From NCBI RefSeq assembly GCF_018130505.1, contig NZ_JAFCKH010000009.1, positions 248,001 through 312,000 of the forward strand: DNA of 64,000 nucleotides, read 5' to 3'. The translations under genes and the position numbers were made by a program. Positions 8,458 through 20,145 of this stretch are shown one piece after another. The notes under the pieces are model-generated. The model worked only from the letters and a program-made list of their open reading frames with translations, made no database searches and was not told the origin of the DNA. The first letter of the stretch is position 1, and each line of letters begins with the position of its first letter. The stretch comes from Bradyrhizobium tropiciagri (GTDB taxonomy: Bacteria > Pseudomonadota > Alphaproteobacteria > Rhizobiales > Xanthobacteraceae).

Positions 8458-8544
8458 AAATGAGGGGGGCGGCGGGTTCGGCACTTGCCGTGATTGACGT
8501 GAATCTCGAAACGACGGCCGGACGGCCGGCTGGTGGAACAAGAC

Positions 8545-9204
8545 ATGGCCCGATCGCGCGCCAAGGACTATGACGACAAGCGGCGCTCCATCCTGCATCG
8601 CTCGGCGGAGCTGTTTGCCGCGGCGGGATATGTCGGCACCTCGATGAACACCATCGCGGACGCCTGCCGGGTCTCGAAGGCGCTGCTCTATCATTACTAT
8701 TCCGACAAGGAAGCCATCCTCTTCGACATCCTCTCGTCCCACCTCAAGGAGCTGGTCGCAGCGGTCCAGGAGGCGAGCGCCTCGGCTGCCGAGCCGGTGG
8801 AGCGCCTGCGCGCGATCGTCGTCACCCTGCTCGAGCTCTACCGGCATGCCGATGCCGAGCATCAGGTGCAGATCGCAAGCCTCAAGCTGCTGCCGAAAGA
8901 CAAGCAGCAACCGCTGCTCGCGAGCGAGCGCATCCTGGTCGAGATCATGTCGGATGCACTCGCCGCGGCGGTGCCGGCGGCGAAGCAGAAGCGCATCCTC
9001 AAGCCGCTGACGATGAGCGTCTTCGGCATGCTGAACTGGCACTATATGTGGTTCCGCGAGGGCGGGCTGATGAGCCGCGCCGACTATGCGGACTTCGTCG
9101 TGCAGCTGGTTTTGACCGGCGCCGCAGAGGCGGCCGCGGCCGTCAGCCGGCCGCGCGGCAAGGCGAAGCCGGCCAGGGGGAGGCGACTGGCCGCGCTGCT
9201 CTGA
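8545..9204 (+). CDS. TetR/AcrR family transcriptional regulator, probably of phenylacetate catabolism
   Basis: The protein has 219 residues from the ATG at 8545 (GGTGGA upstream; a GTG four codons earlier is the alternative). The N-terminal DNA-binding domain is canonical: RRSILHRSAELFAAAGYVG, then TSMNTIADACRVSKALLYHYY as the helix-turn-helix (about 28-50), then a helical effector domain. The C-terminus is basic (RPRGKAKPARGRR). It converges with paaZ. The same palindrome stands before this gene and before paaZ, so the likely role is a PaaR-like repressor released by phenylacetyl-CoA; this last step is inference from known PaaR proteins. Confidence 0.85.
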   Translation: MARSRAKDYDDKRRSILHRSAELFAAAGYVGTSMNTIADACRVSKALLYHYYSDKEAILFDILSSHLKELVAAVQEASASAAEPVERLRAIVVTLLELYRHADAEHQVQIASLKLLPKDKQQPLLASERILVEIMSDALAAAVPAAKQKRILKPLTMSVFGMLNWHYMWFREGGLMSRADYADFVVQLVLTGAAEAAAAVSRPRGKAKPARGRRLAALL

Positions 9205-9232
9205 GAAGCGCTGAGCGACGGCCTCCGCTTTA

Positions 9233-9378
9233 CCTCGCCCCGCGTGCGGGGAGAGGTCGGAAGGCATCGTTAGATGCGTTCCGGGTGAGGGGGAGTCTCC
9301 GCGAGTCCAACTATGACCGTTTGTGCGGAAGCGGCCCCTCACCCCAACCCTCTCCCCGTAAGAACGGGGAGAGGGAGC
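9233..9378. repeat. Intergenic palindromic repeat element
   Basis: Between the convergent tetR and paaZ genes lies a repeat with two hairpins: CCCCGCGTGCGGGGAGAGG near the left end and CTCTCCCCGTAAGAACGGGGAGAG at the right, joined by GGTGAGGGGGAG and its complement CCCCTCACC. The CTCTCCCCG...CGGGGAGAG layout is a common rhizobial intergenic repeat. It may also end transcription from both sides. Confidence 0.7.
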
Positions 9379-9412
9379 ATACCGCCGCCGCTAGTCGCTC
9401 ATCGCGCACGCT

Positions 9413-11461
<2,049 letters not shown>

Positions 11462-11642
11462 CGGAGTCTCACCCGTGAATCCGTGATCTATGATTGAGTC
11501 TGGCCTGACAGGCGGAATGTTCAATCCGGAGGGTCAAGCGCGCTCGCCGCGCATTTTGGTCGCGGCCAAATCGCTGATCATGATTATCTCTCCGTTTGCG
11601 GCTTCTGACGACCGAGGATCGCATGGCCTGTCATGACATACT

Positions 11643-11664
11643 ATTGACCAACCGGACGGTCAAT
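11643..11664. promoter_or_regulatory. TetR-type palindromic operator, copy 2 (paaZ promoter region)
   Basis: Seven-base arms ATTGACC and GGTCAAT flank a CCGG centre in a 22-nt palindrome with only two unpaired positions per side. It lies 182 nt upstream of the paaZ start and matches the site before the tetR gene at 18 of 22 positions. Confidence 0.7.
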
Positions 11665-11854
11665 TATAATAACTCGCACGGCGGCTGCGAGCGGCCATCG
11701 GCGCGACATGTCCGGTCGGCACCGCGGTCTTCGTGACTGGTCCTGTCGCTCACATCACACTGACGCGCTCATCACCGGCGCCGATACAGTTCGGTCTGAT
11801 TGGAAAGCGTCCAGCTTGTCGCTGTTTTCGTGATTCTCAAGCGGTCAATGCACG

Positions 11855-11873
11855 ACAACGTGTTTCACATTGT
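11855..11873. promoter_or_regulatory. Imperfect palindrome upstream of substrate-binding protein gene
   Basis: ACAACGTG and CACATTGT form an inverted repeat (7 of 8 pairs) around TTT, about 125 nt before the ATG at 11998. The rest of 11665-11997 holds no convincing gene. The regulator is unknown. Confidence 0.35.
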
Positions 11874-11997
11874 TGCGCGATGTCGCATATGTCCAATCCC
11901 CGTCGCTTCGGTCCGCGCCTGCCGGTCGTCACGCATCTGATAAGGCAGTCCCCGATGATCGTTGCGCTCGCGGCTTGAGACCATCGAGGAGAATGTG

Positions 11998-13116
11998 ATG
12001 AAGTTTCCACTTCGCGGAGTTTGTCTTGCGTTCGGCGCCAGCCTGGCGCTGTCCGGCGCCGCCATGGCGCAGGATATCAGTGTTGCCGTGGTCGGCCCGA
12101 TGACGGGTTCGGAGGCAAGCTTCGGCCAGCAGTTCAAGAACGGCGCCGAACTGGCGGTCGCCGACATCAACGCCGCGGGCGGCCTGCTCGGCAAGAAGCT
12201 GAAGCTGGAGATCGGCGACGATGCCTGCGATCCGAAGCAGGCGGTTTCGGTCGCCGAGAAGATGGCCAGCATGAAGATTCCGTTCGTCGACGGCCATTTC
12301 TGCTCGTCGACCTCGATTCCCGCCTCGGACTCCTACGCCGAGGGCAACGTGCTTCAGATCACGCCGGGCTCGACCAACCCGCTCTATACCGAGCGCGGGC
12401 TGTGGAACACGTTCCGCGTCTGCGGCCGGGACGACCAGCAGGGCCAGGTCGCGGCCGCCTACATCATCAAGAACTACAAGGGCAAGAACGTCGCGATCAT
12501 CCACGACAAGACGACCTACGGCAAAGGCCTCGCCGACGAGACCCGCAACGCCATCAACGCGGCCGGCGTCAAGGAAAAGCTCTATGAAGCCTATACCAAG
12601 GGCGACAAGGATTTCGCCGCGCTGGTGTCCCGCTTCAAGCGCGACGGAATCGACTTCGTCTATGTCGGCGGCTACTACGCCGAGGCCGCGCTGATCCTGC
12701 GCCAGATGCGCGAGCAGGGCGTCAATGCGGTGCTGATGGGCGGCGACGCGCTGGTCGACAAGCAGTTCGCGGCGATCGCAGGTCCGCTCGCCGAAGGCTC
12801 GCTGTTCACCTTCTCGCCCGATCCGCGCAAGAAGGACACCGCGGCCGCAACCTTGAAGAAGTTCAAGGACAAGGGCATCGATCCCGACGGCTACACGCTC
12901 TACAGCTACGCCGCGTTCCAGATCTGGAGCCAGGCCGTCGCCAAGGCCCAGACCACCGATGCCAAGAAGGTCGCGACGACCATCAAGGCCGGCAAGTGGG
13001 ATACCGTGCTCGGCAACATCAGCTATACGCCGAAGGGCGACATCACGCTGATCGACTACGTTGTCTACAAGCGCGACAAGGACGGCAATTACGCCGAACT
13101 ACAGTCCCAGCAGTGA
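11998..13116 (+). CDS. Branched-chain amino acid-type ABC transporter substrate-binding protein
   Basis: The protein has 372 residues; the ATG at 11998 has GAGGAGA six bases upstream and starts a signal peptide cleaved after AMA-QD (about residue 24). The mature protein opens with ISVAVVGPMTGSEASFG and AELAVADINAAGGLLGK, the hallmark of the LivJ/Peripla_BP_6 family, and contains the paired Cys expected near residues 78 and 102. It binds branched-chain or other amino acids, amides or aromatic acids in the periplasm. No permease or ATPase gene adjoins it, so it is an orphan or serves a transporter elsewhere. A short hairpin follows the stop. Confidence 0.9.
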   Translation: MKFPLRGVCLAFGASLALSGAAMAQDISVAVVGPMTGSEASFGQQFKNGAELAVADINAAGGLLGKKLKLEIGDDACDPKQAVSVAEKMASMKIPFVDGHFCSSTSIPASDSYAEGNVLQITPGSTNPLYTERGLWNTFRVCGRDDQQGQVAAAYIIKNYKGKNVAIIHDKTTYGKGLADETRNAINAAGVKEKLYEAYTKGDKDFAALVSRFKRDGIDFVYVGGYYAEAALILRQMREQGVNAVLMGGDALVDKQFAAIAGPLAEGSLFTFSPDPRKKDTAAATLKKFKDKGIDPDGYTLYSYAAFQIWSQAVAKAQTTDAKKVATTIKAGKWDTVLGNISYTPKGDITLIDYVVYKRDKDGNYAELQSQQ

Positions 13117-13126
13117 TCGCATGCCA

Positions 13127-13148
13127 CGACACCGGCGCTCCGGTGTCG
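13127..13148 (+). terminator. Hairpin after substrate-binding protein gene
   Basis: CGACACCG and CGGTGTCG form an 8-bp stem with a 6-nt loop, 11 nt after the stop at 13116; no T-tract follows. A weak terminator candidate. Confidence 0.45.
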
Positions 13149-13234
13149 CGGCTGCTTCTTCCAATTCGGCTTGCCGTGGCGGACATTCTGCGCAAAGCGC
13201 GCCGCGCCCGGCGCAAGCCATCTCGCCGCACGTC

Positions 13235-13717
13235 TCAGGCGTCACCTACCACGGCGTCGATGAAGGTTGCCGCCGATTCCTTCAGCTGCTTGCGGCTGTA
13301 TCCGGCACGCTCCATCACCGCGAGGCCGCGCGTGAACGTCACGATGACGCGCGCCAGCCGATTGGCATCGGTGGCGCTTCGTCCGGTGGGCGCCGCGCCG
13401 AGTGTCCTCGCAATCAGCTGCTCGAGCCGGCTCAGCACGCCCTGTACGCGCTCACGCACGTCGGCGCTCGAAATCGCCGCATCGAGCGCGGTGCGGGTGG
13501 TCAAGCATCCCCGCGGCGGCGAGCCGCCGGTCATGTTGACGACGATCATGTCGAAGAAGTTCCGCAAGCCCGCCACCGCACCGCCCCGCGCCAGCGCGTC
13601 GCCGGCCGCCTGCAAAAACGCTTCGGCATACTGGTCGAAGGCGCGCAGGAAGATCGCTTCCTTGTCGCCATAGGCGTTGTAGAGGTGGCGCGCATTCGTT
13701 CGCGAGAAATACGGCAC
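13235..13717 (-). pseudogene. TetR/AcrR family regulator lacking its DNA-binding N-terminus
   Basis: The frame (160 residues) starts with the end of a TetR DNA-binding domain: recognisable homology begins at ARHLYNAYGDKEAIF, the last turn of the helix-turn-helix, and runs through a full TetR C-terminal domain (TGGSPPRGCLTTRTALD, ERAGYSRKQLKESAATFIDA). The first 40-50 residues that should hold helices 1-3 are absent. The DNA just upstream (13698-13793) instead reads as the tail of an unrelated gene on the other strand, so a deletion or rearrangement has removed the 5' end. The remaining frame is intact and might yield a protein without DNA binding, but a pseudogene is more likely. Confidence 0.7.
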
Positions 13718-13793
13718 CGAGCCGACGGTGACCTATTTCGAAAGCCCCGTGATCGTCGACAACGTCACGCAGCAGATTCTTGCCGACGAATAG
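13698..13793 (+). pseudogene. 3'-end remnant of an unidentified gene
   Basis: Read on the plus strand, about 32 codons ending at TAG 13791-13793 give a protein-like tail (FVREKYGTEPTVTYFESPVI, then VDNVTQQILADE). It reads like a real C-terminus but has no body: its 5' side runs straight into the truncated TetR gene on the opposite strand. I do not recognise the family. It marks the right side of a deletion junction near 13690-13720. Confidence 0.4.
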
Positions 13794-13819
13794 ACTGACA
13801 CGGCACCAAAACATTCGGT

Positions 13820-13845
13820 GTCGTCCCTGCTTTCGCAGGGACGAC
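13820..13845. repeat. Short palindromic hairpin
   Basis: GTCGTCCCTGC and GCAGGGACGAC form a perfect 11-bp stem around TTTC. The same GTCGTCCC...GGGACGAC type edges the larger repeat at 18481-18605. It may be a truncated member of that family or a terminator. The rest of 13846-14027 shows only the leader of the next gene. Confidence 0.55.
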
Positions 13846-14027
13846 AGTGAACGCTTGGTGTATCTCGAGAGTCATGCATTCACATCTCACAAGATGAGGT
13901 TTGAAGGTCGTCGCAAGCCCCGGAACTCATGCCCTGCGTGATGTCCCCATCGTGCTCCCGGCTTGTGTCGGACGAGCTTGCGGGGCTAGTCTGCCTGCAA
14001 GCAAGAAGACTGCAGGGAGCCGTCGTG

Positions 14028-15077
14028 ATGAATCAGCACCCGTCCTCGAGTCCGGCCCCCGTCGCAGCATTGCCACGCCGAAAGCTCGGCCGCACCGGGC
14101 TCGACGTTTCGATCCTCGGTCTCGGCACCGCGCCGCTCGGCGATCTCTTCGCGCGGCTCGACGATGCCGCGGCGATCGCTGCGGTAGAGCGCGCGTTTTC
14201 GCTCGGCGTCAATCTCCTGGATTCCTCGCCGCTCTATGGCCATGGCCTCGCCGAGCATCGCTGCGGCACCGCGCTGCGGCGGGTAGCGCGCGATCAGATC
14301 GTCGTCTGCACCAAGGTCGGGCGCTGGATGGATCCGTTCCACGGACGCGGCGAAGGCTCCAATTTTGTCGGGGGACAGCCGCATCGCGCGGTGTTCGACT
14401 ATTCCTATGAAGGCACCATGCGCTCGGTCGAACAGTCGCTGCTGCGGCTCGGAACCGATCGCATCGATCTGCTGTTGATCCATGACGTTGACGTCTGGAC
14501 CCACGGCAAGGAGGCGATCGAGGCCCGGTTCCGCGAGGCGATGGCGGGCGCCTATGTCGCGCTCGATAAGCTGCGCGCCGAGCGCGTGGTCAAGGGCATC
14601 GGCGTCGGCGTCAACGAGGCCGACATGTGCGTGCGCTTCGCCAAAGCCGGCACGTTCGACACCATGCTGCTCGCGGGACGTTATTCGCTGCTGGAGCAGC
14701 CGGCCCTTGCCGAATTCATGCCGCTGGCGGCGGAGCAGGGTATCGGCGTCATGCTCGGCGGCGTGTTCAATTCCGGCATCCTCGCCACCGGCGCGGTCGC
14801 CGGCGCCAAGTACAATTACAAGGACGCGCCTCCCGAGGTGATGCAGAAGGTCGCCGCGATCGAGCGCGTCTGCCGCGCCCATGGTGTGGCGCTGCCGGTC
14901 GCGGCACTGCATTTCGCGCTCGGCCATCCGGCGGTCGCGAGCCTCGTGCTCGGCGCACATGTGCCCGAGGAGGTCGAGCGCAATGTCGCCGCGCTGTCGG
15001 TGCCGGTGCCAGCCGCGCTGTGGCGCGATCTCAAGGCCGAACGCCTGCTCGACGACAACGCGCCGGTGCCGGCGTGA
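14028..15077 (+). CDS. Aldo/keto reductase (sugar 1-dehydrogenase / pyridoxal dehydrogenase type)
   Basis: The protein has 349 residues from the ATG at 14028 (CAGGGAG upstream); a longer frame from 13929 lacks a ribosome site. It starts with RRKLGRTGLDVSILGLGTAP, the AKR opening. The catalytic tetrad is visible as Asp and Tyr in LLDSSPLYGHG, Lys in VCTKVGR and His in LLLIHDVD. The family includes D-threo-aldose (L-fucose) 1-dehydrogenase and pyridoxal 4-dehydrogenase. Its stop overlaps the start of a lactonase-type gene (TGATG), which favours a sugar dehydrogenase making an aldonolactone, for example from L-fucose, over pyridoxal oxidation. Cytoplasmic, NAD(P)-dependent. Confidence 0.85.
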   Translation: MNQHPSSSPAPVAALPRRKLGRTGLDVSILGLGTAPLGDLFARLDDAAAIAAVERAFSLGVNLLDSSPLYGHGLAEHRCGTALRRVARDQIVVCTKVGRWMDPFHGRGEGSNFVGGQPHRAVFDYSYEGTMRSVEQSLLRLGTDRIDLLLIHDVDVWTHGKEAIEARFREAMAGAYVALDKLRAERVVKGIGVGVNEADMCVRFAKAGTFDTMLLAGRYSLLEQPALAEFMPLAAEQGIGVMLGGVFNSGILATGAVAGAKYNYKDAPPEVMQKVAAIERVCRAHGVALPVAALHFALGHPAVASLVLGAHVPEEVERNVAALSVPVPAALWRDLKAERLLDDNAPVPA

Positions 15078-15928
15078 TGCGGATCGACGCCCATCACCAT
15101 GTCTGGACGCTGGCACGTGCCGATTACGGCTGGCTGACCGACGAGCTCGCACCGATCTACCGCGATTTCGGTCTGCCCGACCTGCAGCCGCATCTCGATG
15201 CCGCCGGGATCGAGGGCACGATCCTGGTGCAGGCAGCCCCGACCGAGGCGGAAACCGCGTTCATGCTCGACGTTGCCAAGGGCTCGGAGCTGGTCCGCGG
15301 CGTGGTCGGCTGGATCGATTTCGACGCCGAGGATGCCGCGGCGAGGGTCGATGCGATCGCGGCGCGGGAGCTGCTGGTCGGGCTGCGTCCGATGGTGCAG
15401 GACATCGTCGATGACGACTGGCTGTTGCGCGAGGAACTCGCCGCGTCGCTGCAGGCGATGGCGCGGCACGAGCTCGTGTTCGATGCGCTGGTGCTGCCGC
15501 GCCATCTGCCGCGGCTCGTGCAATTGGTCGACCGTCATCCCGATCTGCACTTCGTGCTCGACCATTTCGGCAAGCCGCAGCTCGCCAGCGGCGACATCGC
15601 GGCCTGGAAGGACGATATCGCGACGCTTGCCGCGCGCAGCAACATCGTCTGCAAGCTGTCGGGCCTTGCGACGGAGGCGGCGCCGAACTGGCAGGTCGCC
15701 GATCTGCGCGGGGCCGTCGATCACGTGCTGGCCTGCTTCGGGCCGCAGCGGATGCTGTGGGGCAGCGACTGGCCGGTGGTCAATCTCGCCGGCGGCTATG
15801 CGCAGTGGTTCGCGGCCAGCGGGACGTTGCTGACTGATTTGTCAAGTGATGCAAAGGATGCGATTTTTGGCGGCAATGCGGCGCGCGTCTATTTGTCAAG
15901 TCGCGGGCGCCCGACATCCCTGAAATAG
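15077..15928 (+). CDS. Amidohydrolase family protein, L-fuconolactonase-like
   Basis: The protein has 283 residues, starting at the ATG that shares one base with the upstream stop (TGATG); the frame is open further upstream but that part overlaps the reductase. MRIDAHHHVW carries the HxH metal motif (His6, His8); LDHFGKP and GSDWPV are the later metal/catalytic blocks of the amidohydrolase_2 TIM barrel. Members hydrolyse sugar lactones or decarboxylate small acids. Translational coupling to the aldo/keto reductase suggests it opens the lactone made by that enzyme in a non-phosphorylative sugar pathway; the sugar is inferred, not shown. Confidence 0.85.
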   Translation: MRIDAHHHVWTLARADYGWLTDELAPIYRDFGLPDLQPHLDAAGIEGTILVQAAPTEAETAFMLDVAKGSELVRGVVGWIDFDAEDAAARVDAIAARELLVGLRPMVQDIVDDDWLLREELAASLQAMARHELVFDALVLPRHLPRLVQLVDRHPDLHFVLDHFGKPQLASGDIAAWKDDIATLAARSNIVCKLSGLATEAAPNWQVADLRGAVDHVLACFGPQRMLWGSDWPVVNLAGGYAQWFAASGTLLTDLSSDAKDAIFGGNAARVYLSSRGRPTSLK

Positions 15929-16012
15929 ATTGCGGGCGAGCGCCAAATTTGATCCACAGCGCGCCTTGATGAATCATTCCGGGATGGTCCATAAGCGGCG
16001 TCCGCGTCGCCG

Positions 16013-16061
16013 GAGCATGGTCCGGAAAAATGGATACCGGTTTTCCGGAGAGACCATGCTC
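16013..16061. repeat. GAGCATG/CATGCTC palindromic repeat
   Basis: A 49-nt inverted repeat, GAGCATGGTCCGGAAAA...TTTTCCGGAGAGACCATGCTC, lies before tex. A second member is at 52707-52755. The unit is familiar from many Bradyrhizobium intergenic regions. Confidence 0.75.
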
Positions 16062-16103
16062 AAATGAGAAGTCCGGCGGTGCAACGAAGTCAGAGAGACG
16101 AGC

Positions 16104-18440
16104 GTGGCAAAGATTCATCATCAGATTGCGCAGGAGCTGGGGGTTCGCGACGAGCAGGTCGAGGCGGCGGTGACGCTGCTCGACGGCGGCGCCACCGTCC
16201 CGTTCATCGCGCGCTACCGCAAGGAACTCACCGGCGCGCTCGATGACGCGCAACTGCGCACTCTGGAAGAACGGCTGACCTATCTGCGCGAGCTCGAGGA
16301 GCGCCGCACCGCGGTGCTCAATTCGATCCGCGAGCAGGGCAAGCTCGATGCCGCGCTCGAAGCCCAGATCATGGCCGCCGACAGCAAGGGCCGCCTCGAA
16401 GACATCTATCTGCCGTACAAGCCGAAGCGCCGCACCAAGGCCGAGATCGCCAGGGAGGCCGGGCTCGAGCCGCTTGCTGACCTTTTGATGGCCAAGCCCG
16501 AGAACGATCCGAACGAGGCCGCGGTGCCGTTCGTCGATGCCGAGAAGCAGGTCGCCGACGTTGCCGCTGCGCTGGACGGCGCGCGCGCCATCTTGGTCGA
16601 GCGTTTCGCCGAGGATGCCGATCTGATCGGCGCGCTGCGCGAGGAGATGTGGTCGAACGGCATCATGGCCTCGACCGTGCGTGACGGCAAGAAGACCGAA
16701 GGCGAGAAGTTCAAGGACTATTTCGATTTCAGCGAGCCGCTGCCGAAGCTGCCGTCGCACCGCATCCTGGCGCTGTTCCGCGGCGAGAAGGAGGAGATCC
16801 TCGACCTCGCGATCAAGCCGGAGGCGCAGGACCCGGTGGTCGGCGTTCCCAGCCGCTATGAATTGAAGATCATGCACCGCTTCGCGATCTCCAACCAGGG
16901 CCGCAAGGGCGACAAGTGGCTGACGGAGACGGTGCGCTGGGCCTGGCGCACCAAGATCCAGATCCATCTCAACATCGATTTGCGGATGCGGCTGTGGACC
17001 GCGGCCGAGACCGAGGGCGTGCGCGTGTTCGCCTCCAATCTGCGCGACCTGCTGCTCGCTGCGCCGGCCGGCGCGCGTGCCACCATGGGGCTCGATCCCG
17101 GCTATCGCACCGGCGTCAAGGTCGCGGTGGTCGATGCCACCGGCAAGGTGCTGGCGACGACCGCGATCTTCCCGCACGAGCCGCAGCGGCGCTGGGACGA
17201 GGCGCTCGCGATCCTCGGCAAGCTCGCGATCGAGCACGGCGTCGAGCTGATCGCGATCGGCAACGGCACCGCCTCACGCGAGACCGACAAGCTCGCGACC
17301 GAACTGGTCAAGCGGCTGGCCGAGCGCAAGATGACCAAGATCGTGGTTTCCGAGGCGGGCGCGTCGGTCTACTCGGCCTCCGCCTTCGCCTCGAGCGAAC
17401 TGCCCGAGCTCGACGTCACCATGCGCGGCGCGGTCTCGATCGCGCGGCGCCTGCAGGATCCGCTCGCCGAGCTCGTGAAGATCGATCCGAAGGCGATCGG
17501 CGTCGGTCAGTACCAGCATGATCTCGGTGAGGCCAAACTGGCGAAATCGCTCGATGCCGTGGTGGAAGACTGCGTGAACGCGGTCGGCGTCGACGCCAAC
17601 ACCGCCTCGGTGCCGCTGCTGTCCCGCGTGTCGGGCATCGGGCAGGGCCTGGCGCAGAGCATCGTGCAGCACCGCGACGCCAACGGCCCGTTCAAGTCGC
17701 GCAAATCGCTGAAGGACGTCCCGCGGCTCGGGCCGAAGGCGTTCGAGCAATGCGCCGGCTTCCTGCGCATCAGCAACGGCGACGACCCGCTGGATTCTTC
17801 CGGCGTGCACCCGGAAGCCTATCCGGTGGTGCGGCGGATTCTGGAAGCAACCAAGAGCGACATCAAGGCGCTGATCGGCAATGCCAGTGTGACGCGCGGA
17901 CTCAAGCCGCAGGCCTTCGTCGACGACACGTTTGGTCTGCCCACCGTCACCGACATCCTGCGCGAGCTGGAAAAGCCCGGCCGCGACCCGCGCCCGGCGT
18001 TCAAGGCCGCGGAGTTCAAGGAAGGCATCGAGGAGGTCAAGGATCTCCGCCCGGGCATGATCCTCGAGGGCACGGTGACCAACGTCGCCGCGTTCGGCGC
18101 CTTCGTCGACATCGGCGTCCATCAGGACGGCCTGGTGCACATCTCGGCGATGTCGAAAACCTTCATCAAGGACCCGCGCGAGGTGGTGAAGCCGGGCGAT
18201 ATCGTCAAGGTCAAGGTGCTGGACGTCGAGGTCGCACGCAAGCGCATCGCGCTGACGCTGCGTCTCGACGACGAGATCGGCCCGAAGAAGGACAACGCCG
18301 GCGCATCGCGCGACTTCTCGCGGGGCTCGGCCAAGATGACGTCGTCCGCCCCGCGCCGGCCGCAGGAGCAACCCGGCGGCGCGCTCGCCGACGCGCTCCG
18401 CCGCGCCGCCGAGAAGAACGGCCGCGGCAAGCCGACTTGA
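16104..18440 (+). CDS. tex: Tex-family RNA-binding transcription accessory protein
   Basis: The protein has 778 residues, GTG start. Tex domains in order: N-terminal helical domain ([20 protein letters not shown] near residue 32), YqgF/RNase H-like domain from [18 protein letters not shown] (about 327), helix-hairpin-helix motifs around [13 protein letters not shown] and [18 protein letters not shown] (about 510-555), and an S1 RNA-binding domain (about 650-724, [21 protein letters not shown]). The last 54 residues are a basic, low-complexity tail. Tex binds nucleic acid and associates with transcribing RNA polymerase in the cytoplasm. The gene stands alone between repeats. Confidence 0.95.
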   Translation: MAKIHHQIAQELGVRDEQVEAAVTLLDGGATVPFIARYRKELTGALDDAQLRTLEERLTYLRELEERRTAVLNSIREQGKLDAALEAQIMAADSKGRLEDIYLPYKPKRRTKAEIAREAGLEPLADLLMAKPENDPNEAAVPFVDAEKQVADVAAALDGARAILVERFAEDADLIGALREEMWSNGIMASTVRDGKKTEGEKFKDYFDFSEPLPKLPSHRILALFRGEKEEILDLAIKPEAQDPVVGVPSRYELKIMHRFAISNQGRKGDKWLTETVRWAWRTKIQIHLNIDLRMRLWTAAETEGVRVFASNLRDLLLAAPAGARATMGLDPGYRTGVKVAVVDATGKVLATTAIFPHEPQRRWDEALAILGKLAIEHGVELIAIGNGTASRETDKLATELVKRLAERKMTKIVVSEAGASVYSASAFASSELPELDVTMRGAVSIARRLQDPLAELVKIDPKAIGVGQYQHDLGEAKLAKSLDAVVEDCVNAVGVDANTASVPLLSRVSGIGQGLAQSIVQHRDANGPFKSRKSLKDVPRLGPKAFEQCAGFLRISNGDDPLDSSGVHPEAYPVVRRILEATKSDIKALIGNASVTRGLKPQAFVDDTFGLPTVTDILRELEKPGRDPRPAFKAAEFKEGIEEVKDLRPGMILEGTVTNVAAFGAFVDIGVHQDGLVHISAMSKTFIKDPREVVKPGDIVKVKVLDVEVARKRIALTLRLDDEIGPKKDNAGASRDFSRGSAKMTSSAPRRPQEQPGGALADALRRAAEKNGRGKPT

Positions 18441-18480
18441 GGGCGCCGTGATTGTTTGAGCAGCGGAGCAACATATCCGG

Positions 18481-18605
18481 TGTCGTCCCGGCGAAAGCCG
18501 GGACCCATAACCACAGGGTTCAATTGTTGAAGAAGGCTGGGGCCCCGGCGTCGCATAAACAATGACTTTTGGTGGTTATGGGTCCCGGCTTTCGCCGGGA
18601 CGACA
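18481..18605. repeat. Long inverted repeat, GTCGTCCCGGCGAAAGCCGGGAC type
   Basis: About 33 bases at the left end (TGTCGTCCCGGCGAAAGCCG...CATAACCA) are matched by the complement at the right end (TGGTTATGGGTCCCGGC...GACGACA), with about 60 nt between. Each arm can also fold on itself. It lies between the convergent tex and catalase genes. Confidence 0.75.
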
Positions 18606-18615
18606 CTGAATGTTT

Positions 18616-18675
18616 GGTGCCGCTCGTCAGCCGTACATCCGATTTTCTCGGCATGCCGGACCGACGAGCGGCACC
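18616..18675 (-). terminator. 13-bp inverted repeat just after the catalase gene
   Basis: GGTGCCGCTCGTC (18616-18628) pairs with GACGAGCGGCACC (18663-18675) around a 34-nt loop, immediately beyond the catalase stop (18682, minus strand). It may terminate katA transcription; the loop is long, so this is tentative. Confidence 0.4.
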
Positions 18676-18681
18676 CGCAAA

Positions 18682-20145
18682 CTACAGCTCGCCCGCCGCG
18701 AACCGCTTCAGCGCATCCGCGACGCCCTTGCCGTAGGCCGGATCGGCCTTGCTGCAATTGGCAACGTGCCGTTCCTGGATGTGCTTCGCGGCGTTGCCGA
18801 CCTGGCGGGCGGTGTTGTCGAACAGCGCCTGCTTCTGTTCGGCATTCATGTTGCGGAACAGATTGCCCGGCTGCTGCCAGTGGTCCTCGTCGACGCGATG
18901 GTCCCAATGCGCGGCCGCGCCTGACAGCTCCAGCGGCGGCTCGTTGAGCTGCTGCTGATCAGTCCATTCGCCCGCGCTGTTCGGCCAGTAGCTCAGCGTG
19001 CCGCCGAGATTGCCGTCGGTGCGCATCGCGCCGTCGCGGTGGAAGCTGTGGAACGGGCATTTCGGCGCGTTGACCGGAATCTGGTGATGGTTGACGCCGA
19101 GCCGGTAACGCTGCGCGTCGCCATAGGAGAACAGCCGGGCCTGCAGCATCTTGTCCGGCGAATAGCCGATGCCGGGCACCACATTGGCCGGCGTGAACGC
19201 CGCCTGCTCGACCTCGGCGAAGAAGTTTTCCGGATTCCGGTTCAGCTCGAAATAGCCGACCTCGATCAGCGGATAATCCGCCTTCGGCCAGACCTTCGTC
19301 AGATCGAACGGGTTGAACGGAAACGTCTCGGCCTGCGCGTCGGTCATCACCTGAATGAACAGCGTCCAGCGCGGGAAATCGCCGCGCTCGATGCTCTCGT
19401 AGAGGTCGCGCTGATGGCTCTCGCGATCCCTGCCGACCAGCGCTTGCGCCTCGGCATCGGTGAGGTTCTGCACGCCCTGCTGGGTGCGGAAATGGAATTT
19501 CACCCAGCTGCGCTCATTGTTGGCGTTGATGAAGCTGTAGGTGTGGCTGCCGAAGCCGTGCTGATGACGGAAGCTCTTCGGGATACCGCGCTCGCTCATC
19601 ACGATGGTGACCTGGTGCAGTGCCTCCGGCAGCAGGGTCCAGAAATCCCAGTTCATGTCGGCATCGCGCATCCCGGTGCGCGGATGCCGCTTGATGGCGT
19701 GGTTGAGGTCGATGAAGCGCAGCGGATCGCGGAAGAAGAACACCGGCGTGTTGTTGCCGACCACGTCCCAATTGCCTTCGTCGGTGTAGAATTTCAGCGC
19801 GAAGCCGCGGATGTCGCGTTCGGCGTCGGCCGCGCCGCGCTCGCCGGCCACCGTCGAGAACCGCGCGAACATCGGGGTCTGCTTGCCAATCTCGGCAAAG
19901 ATGCTCGCCTTGGTGTAGCGCGTGATGTCGTGGGTCACCGTGAAGGTGCCGTGCGCGCCGGCGCCCTTGGCGTGCATGCGCCGCTCCGGGATCACTTCGC
20001 GGTGAAAATGCGCCAGCTTCTCGATCAGCCAGACGTCCTGCAGCAGCGCCGGGCCGCGCGGCCCCGCTGTGAGGATGTTCACATTGTCGGTGACAGGCGC
20101 GCCCGAGGCCTGCGTCAGAAATGGTCGCTTGTTGTTGTCGCTCAC
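18682..20145 (-). CDS. katA: Monofunctional heme catalase, small-subunit type
   Basis: The protein has 487 residues, the usual length for small-subunit catalases. Catalytic residues are all visible: distal His58 in [13 protein letters not shown], Asn131 in [14 protein letters not shown], and proximal heme ligand Tyr341 in [12 protein letters not shown] with Arg337. No signal peptide, so cytoplasmic. It converts H2O2 to water and oxygen. It converges with tex; the 437-nt upstream gap contains a tandem 21-bp repeat that may be a regulatory site. An OxyR gene is not nearby. Confidence 0.95.
   Translation of the reverse strand: MSDNNKRPFLTQASGAPVTDNVNILTAGPRGPALLQDVWLIEKLAHFHREVIPERRMHAKGAGAHGTFTVTHDITRYTKASIFAEIGKQTPMFARFSTVAGERGAADAERDIRGFALKFYTDEGNWDVVGNNTPVFFFRDPLRFIDLNHAIKRHPRTGMRDADMNWDFWTLLPEALHQVTIVMSERGIPKSFRHQHGFGSHTYSFINANNERSWVKFHFRTQQGVQNLTDAEAQALVGRDRESHQRDLYESIERGDFPRWTLFIQVMTDAQAETFPFNPFDLTKVWPKADYPLIEVGYFELNRNPENFFAEVEQAAFTPANVVPGIGYSPDKMLQARLFSYGDAQRYRLGVNHHQIPVNAPKCPFHSFHRDGAMRTDGNLGGTLSYWPNSAGEWTDQQQLNEPPLELSGAAAHWDHRVDEDHWQQPGNLFRNMNAEQKQALFDNTARQVGNAAKHIQERHVANCSKADPAYGKGVADALKRFAAGEL

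Noticed and set aside
11733-11978. 81-residue open frame upstream of the substrate-binding protein gene
   Set aside because: No ribosome site, irregular composition, and it covers the palindromic promoter region of the next gene.
13061-13798. 245-residue plus-strand frame across the TetR pseudogene
   Set aside because: Antisense to TetR homology and Arg/His-rich; only the last part in a different frame reads as a protein-like tail.
14627-15076. N-terminal extension of the lactonase frame
   Set aside because: It overlaps the aldo/keto reductase gene completely; the HxH metal motif begins right after the ATG at 15077.
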